Source: an uncultured Moraxella sp. (GTDB taxonomy: Bacteria; Pseudomonadota; Gammaproteobacteria; Pseudomonadales; Moraxellaceae). Taken from it: DNA of 7,187 bases. Under the pieces are notes generated by a model that saw nothing but the letters and a program-made list of their open reading frames with translations, was not told the DNA's origin and made no database searches. Shown piece by piece: positions 3,912 to 7,187 of the stretch (within the stretch, counting starts at the first letter, position 1; each line of letters begins with the position of its first letter). Where the stretch lies: contig CAKAQU010000088.1 of the NCBI GenBank assembly GCA_916720335.1, forward strand, positions 1-7,187, given 5' to 3'. The translations under genes were made by a program, and so were the position numbers.

Positions 3912-6763
3912 GTGATTTAACCTTTTCCGATTTGTTCAACCAAAACGCCTTTGTGGAACGCCACCTTGGCACAGACCAAAACGACAAACAAGCCCTATTA
4001 AATACCGTGGGCTTTAATGATTTGGAAAGTTTCATTGATGCGGTTGTTCCAAAAACTGTGCGATTAAACAAAGAATTAGACCTACCTAAGGCTATCAGCG
4101 AACACAATGCTCTTAGCAAGTTACGTAGTATGGCAGACAATATTACAGTTTCAAAAAGCTATATTGGGCAAGGCTACGCTCCCACTCGCTTACCTGCGGT
4201 TATCCAGCGTAACGTGTTAGAAAATCCTGGTTGGTACACCGCTTACACCCCTTATCAAGCCGAAATTGCCCAAGGTCGTTTAGAAGCCTTGTTAAATTTT
4301 CAGCAAATGTGCATTGATTTAACTGGCATGGATTTGGCAGGAGCAAGTCTGCTTGATGAGGCTACCGCTGCTGCTGAAGCGATGAGCATGGCAAAACGGG
4401 TCAGCAAATCCAAATCCAATGCGTTTTTTGTTGATAGCCGCACTTACCCTCAAACTTTAGATGTCATCAAAACTCGCGCCAAATATTTTGGATTTGATGT
4501 AATTGTTGACGAATTGGATGCGATTAAAGCTGGCGAATATTTTGGGGCATATTTTCAATATGTTGGCAAAGATGGCGACGTGGTAGATTTAACCGATGCT
4601 ATTGCCACTGCTAAAGAAAATGGCGCATACGCGATCGTTGCAAGCGATATCTTAAGTCTTGTTTTGCTAAAATCCCCCGCCAGCATGGGGGCAGATATTG
4701 CTTTAGGTAGCACTCAACGTTTTGGCATCCCTATGGGTTTTGGCGGACCTCATGCAGCCTATTTTGCCTTTAAAGATAAAGACAAGCGTTCTGCCCCAGG
4801 TCGCATCATTGGCGTATCCAAAGACGCGCAAGGCAGCACCGCCCTACGTATGGCGCTACAAACTCGTGAACAGCATATCCGTCGCGAAAAAGCCAATTCA
4901 AACATTTGCACCAGTCAAGTGCTATTAGCCAATTTAGCAGGCATGTACGCCGTTTATCACGGTCCAAAAGGTGTAAAACGCATTGCCACTCGTATTCACG
5001 CCTTAGCAACTGCCTTTGCAAGTGCAGTCAAATCAGCAGGTTTTACCATAAAGCATGACGTGTTTTTTGATACTGTGTTGGTAGAATGTGGCGACAAAGC
5101 CCAAAGTATTTTTGAAAATGCCAAAGCTAAAGGCTACAACCTGTGGCAACATGGCAATGGTCAAATCTCAGTCGCTTTCCACGAACTCAGTGATGAAGCT
5201 GACTTTGCTGAGCTGTGTGAAATCTTTGGGGCAAAAGGCGAACTTAATGACGTACAAATTGCATTGACAGACGCTCTATTGCGTAAAGATGAAATCCTAA
5301 CACATCCTGTGTTCAATTCACACCATACCGAACACCAAATGCTACGCTACCTAAAATCACTAGAAGACAAAGATTTAGCAATGAATCGTTCTATGATTTC
5401 TTTAGGTTCTTGCACAATGAAACTTAACGCTACCAGTGAGATGTTACCCATCACTTGGGATGAATTTGCCAACGTTCATCCATTTGCTCCTAAAGATGAG
5501 GTGCAAGGTTATCTTGATATGATTGATAGCCTACAAACACAATTAAAGGCGATTACTGGTTTTGATGAAATTTCCATGCAACCTAATTCTGGCGCATCAG
5601 GGGAATACACTGGACTGTTAACCATTCGCCGTTATCACGAAAGTCGTAATGAGTCGCATCGCAATGTTTGCTTAATTCCTCGTTCAGCTCACGGTACAAA
5701 CCCTGCCACCGCCCAAATGATGGGTATGAAAGTTGTAGTTGTGGCAACAGATGAATGTGGGAATGTGGATTTAACAGACTTACAAGCAAAATGTGAAGAA
5801 CACTCTGCCAATCTTGGAGCGTTGATGATTACTTATCCATCAACACATGGCGTATTCGAGGAAGGCATTCGTGATATTTGCGACCTGATTCACAAGCATG
5901 GTGGGCAGGTGTATATGGATGGTGCAAATATGAATGCTCAAGTTGGGCTTATGCAGCCTGCAGATGTAGGCGCTGACGTACTACATATGAATCTGCATAA
6001 AACCTTTTGCATTCCGCACGGTGGCGGTGGTCCAGGTGTGGGACCAATTGGTTTAAAATCACATCTTGCGCCTTTTATTCCAAGCCATAGTGTCACTGGC
6101 GTCTTTAACGCAACAAATAATCAAACTGCTGTTTCAGCTGCCGCTTATGGTTCAGCAAGCATCTTGCCAATCTCATGGATGTATATCACCATGATGGGTC
6201 GAGACGGCTTAGTATCAGCAACCAAACAAGCTCTACTCAACGCCAACTACGTTGCCAAAAGTTTAGCTGATGACTATCCTGTGCTTTATACGGGTAAAAA
6301 TGGTTTTGTGGCACATGAATGTATTATTGACATTCGCCCTTTAAAAGAAGAAACAGGCATCACGGAAACTGATATTGCTAAACGCCTTATGGATTATGGT
6401 TTTCACGCTCCAACCATGAGTTTTCCTGTGGCAGGTACTTTGATGATTGAACCCACAGAATCAGAAAGCAAAGCCGAATTAGACCGTTTTATCAGTGCTT
6501 TAAGACAAATCAAGCAAGAAGCTTTGCAAGTCAAAGCTGGTACAGATGGTTGGACTTCTGATAACAACCCACTTATCCATGCTCCACACACCCAAAATGT
6601 GATTGTTGGTGAATGGGATCGACCTTACAGCCGAGAAGTTGCCGCTTTCCCACTACCTTATGTTAAAGCGCATAAATTCTGGCCAAGTGTAGGGCGAGTG
6701 GATGACGTATATGGCGACAAGCATTTAATTTGTAGCTGTCCAAGTATTGATAATTACGAATAA
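3908..6763 (+). CDS. gcvP: Glycine dehydrogenase (decarboxylating), glycine cleavage P-protein
   Basis: A complete single-chain P-protein of 951 residues (E. coli has 957). It is a cytoplasmic PLP enzyme that decarboxylates glycine and transfers the aminomethyl group to the lipoyl arm of GcvH. The N-terminal half begins FVERHLGTD and has SYIGQGY at 84-90, WYTAYTPYQAEIAQGRLEAL at 109-128 and SLLDEATAAAEAM at 147-159. The C-terminal catalytic half has SLGSCTMKLNATSEM, SAHGTNPA with His595, YMDGANMNAQ with Asp671 (pairs with the PLP ring nitrogen), and HMNLHKTFCIPHGGGGPG with the PLP-binding Lys698 followed by the glycine-rich loop. It ends with a usual CSCPSIDNYE tail. No frameshift or lost key residue is seen. 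The start overlaps the RDD stop by 4 bases, and the gene ends before a strong palindromic terminator, so RDD-gcvP appears to form a two-gene unit downstream of the gcvH terminator. Confidence 0.98.
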   Translation: MSDLTFSDLFNQNAFVERHLGTDQNDKQALLNTVGFNDLESFIDAVVPKTVRLNKELDLPKAISEHNALSKLRSMADNITVSKSYIGQGYAPTRLPAVIQRNVLENPGWYTAYTPYQAEIAQGRLEALLNFQQMCIDLTGMDLAGASLLDEATAAAEAMSMAKRVSKSKSNAFFVDSRTYPQTLDVIKTRAKYFGFDVIVDELDAIKAGEYFGAYFQYVGKDGDVVDLTDAIATAKENGAYAIVASDILSLVLLKSPASMGADIALGSTQRFGIPMGFGGPHAAYFAFKDKDKRSAPGRIIGVSKDAQGSTALRMALQTREQHIRREKANSNICTSQVLLANLAGMYAVYHGPKGVKRIATRIHALATAFASAVKSAGFTIKHDVFFDTVLVECGDKAQSIFENAKAKGYNLWQHGNGQISVAFHELSDEADFAELCEIFGAKGELNDVQIALTDALLRKDEILTHPVFNSHHTEHQMLRYLKSLEDKDLAMNRSMISLGSCTMKLNATSEMLPITWDEFANVHPFAPKDEVQGYLDMIDSLQTQLKAITGFDEISMQPNSGASGEYTGLLTIRRYHESRNESHRNVCLIPRSAHGTNPATAQMMGMKVVVVATDECGNVDLTDLQAKCEEHSANLGALMITYPSTHGVFEEGIRDICDLIHKHGGQVYMDGANMNAQVGLMQPADVGADVLHMNLHKTFCIPHGGGGPGVGPIGLKSHLAPFIPSHSVTGVFNATNNQTAVSAAAYGSASILPISWMYITMMGRDGLVSATKQALLNANYVAKSLADDYPVLYTGKNGFVAHECIIDIRPLKEETGITETDIAKRLMDYGFHAPTMSFPVAGTLMIEPTESESKAELDRFISALRQIKQEALQVKAGTDGWTSDNNPLIHAPHTQNVIVGEWDRPYSREVAAFPLPYVKAHKFWPSVGRVDDVYGDKHLICSCPSIDNYE

Positions 6764-6772
6764 AACTACTCA

Positions 6773-6816
6773 TAAATAAAAAAAGCACCTAATTAATTAG
6801 GTGCTTTTTTTATTTA
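6773..6816. terminator. Bidirectional terminator between gcvP and efp (44-base perfect palindrome)
   Basis: The 44 bases are perfectly self-complementary about the centre at 6794/6795. The core AGCACCTAATT mirrors AATTAGGTGCT, flanked by A7 at 6778-6784 and T7 at 6805-6811. Read on either strand it gives a GC-containing stem followed by a run of U. It lies 9 bases after the gcvP stop and 38 bases after the efp stop on the other strand, so it can end both convergent transcripts. Confidence 0.9.
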
Positions 6817-6854
6817 CAAACCTACTAATAGATAATCTACTAACTACTAATAAA

Positions 6855-7187
6855 TTATACACGGGATAAGTATTCGCCAGTACGTGTATCTACTTTGACT
6901 ACTTCATCTTGTTGTACAAATAAAGGTACGCGCACTACTGCACCCGTTTCTAAACGAGCAGGTTTGCCGCCACCGCCCGAAGTATCGCCGCGTACGCCTG
7001 GGTCAGTTTCTACAATTTGTAATTCTACAAAGTTAGGGGCTGTTACAGATAATGGTGTACCATTAAATAATGTGATGGTGCACAGTGCATTTGAATTTTC
7101 TTTTAGCCACTGGGCAGCATCGCCCATTGCATTTTTATCCGCTTGTAACTGCTCAAACGTTTCAGGGTGCATAAAATGCCAAAATTC
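6855..7187 (-). CDS. efp: Elongation factor P, C-terminal part (5' end outside the window)
   Basis: EF-P binds ribosomes stalled at consecutive prolines and promotes peptide bond formation. On the minus strand the frame is open from the right edge at 7187 to the TAA at 6857-6855 and shows 110 residues, about 60% of the usual 185-190. The visible part starts EFWHFMHPETFEQL, so the ATG at 7172-7170 is an internal Met, not the start. It covers the second and third beta-barrel domains and carries the family signature GVRGDTSGGGGKPARLETGA, followed by VRVPLFVQQDEVVKVDTRTGEYLSRV. The chain stops right after SRV, without the final Lys seen in E. coli. The N-terminal domain with the modifiable lysine at the tip of its loop is not in the window, so the modification type cannot be judged. 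The gene is convergent with gcvP and shares its terminator. Confidence 0.96.
   Translation of the reverse strand, partial: EFWHFMHPETFEQLQADKNAMGDAAQWLKENSNALCTITLFNGTPLSVTAPNFVELQIVETDPGVRGDTSGGGGKPARLETGAVVRVPLFVQQDEVVKVDTRTGEYLSRV

Overview
The window looks like chromosomal DNA of a gammaproteobacterium, most likely a member of the Moraxellaceae (Moraxella or a relative). The reasons are moderate-to-low G+C, AT-rich spacers, and gammaproteobacterial GcvT, GcvH, GcvP, AldA-type dehydrogenase and EF-P proteins. The genus is inferred from general resemblance, not from a database search.

Layout, left to right. (1) The 3' end of gcvT (T-protein, aminomethyltransferase) runs off the left edge. 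(2) A small exported protein of unknown function follows 28 bases later. (3) A roughly 690-base AT-rich stretch holds the wreck of a gene of about 150 codons, with two apparent frameshifts and three in-frame TGA stops. (4) A complete AldA-type aldehyde dehydrogenase. (5) gcvH (lipoyl carrier H-protein), closed by a good intrinsic terminator. (6) A very AT-rich three-helix RDD-family membrane protein whose stop codon overlaps the gcvP start by 4 bases. (7) A complete gcvP (glycine decarboxylase P-protein). (8) A 44-base perfect palindrome acting as a shared terminator for gcvP and for the convergent efp gene. (9) The C-terminal part of efp (elongation factor P) on the minus strand, running off the right edge.

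How the genes work together. GcvP decarboxylates glycine and loads the aminomethyl group onto the lipoyl arm of GcvH. GcvT then releases ammonia and passes the one-carbon unit to tetrahydrofolate. The fourth component, dihydrolipoamide dehydrogenase, is not in the window. The conserved T-H-P order is interrupted by three intact non-gcv genes and one dead gene. An AldA-type enzyme oxidises short aldehydes such as glycolaldehyde or lactaldehyde. Glycolaldehyde to glycolate to glyoxylate to glycine is a possible metabolic link, but that is inference.

I do not see a clearly new multi-gene system. The points most worth a second look are the RDD membrane protein coupled to gcvP, the decayed gene with its all-TGA stops, the altered NAD-ribose position in the aldehyde dehydrogenase, and the two mutually exclusive hairpins before the RDD gene. 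No tRNA, rRNA, CRISPR array, insertion sequence or riboswitch was recognised.
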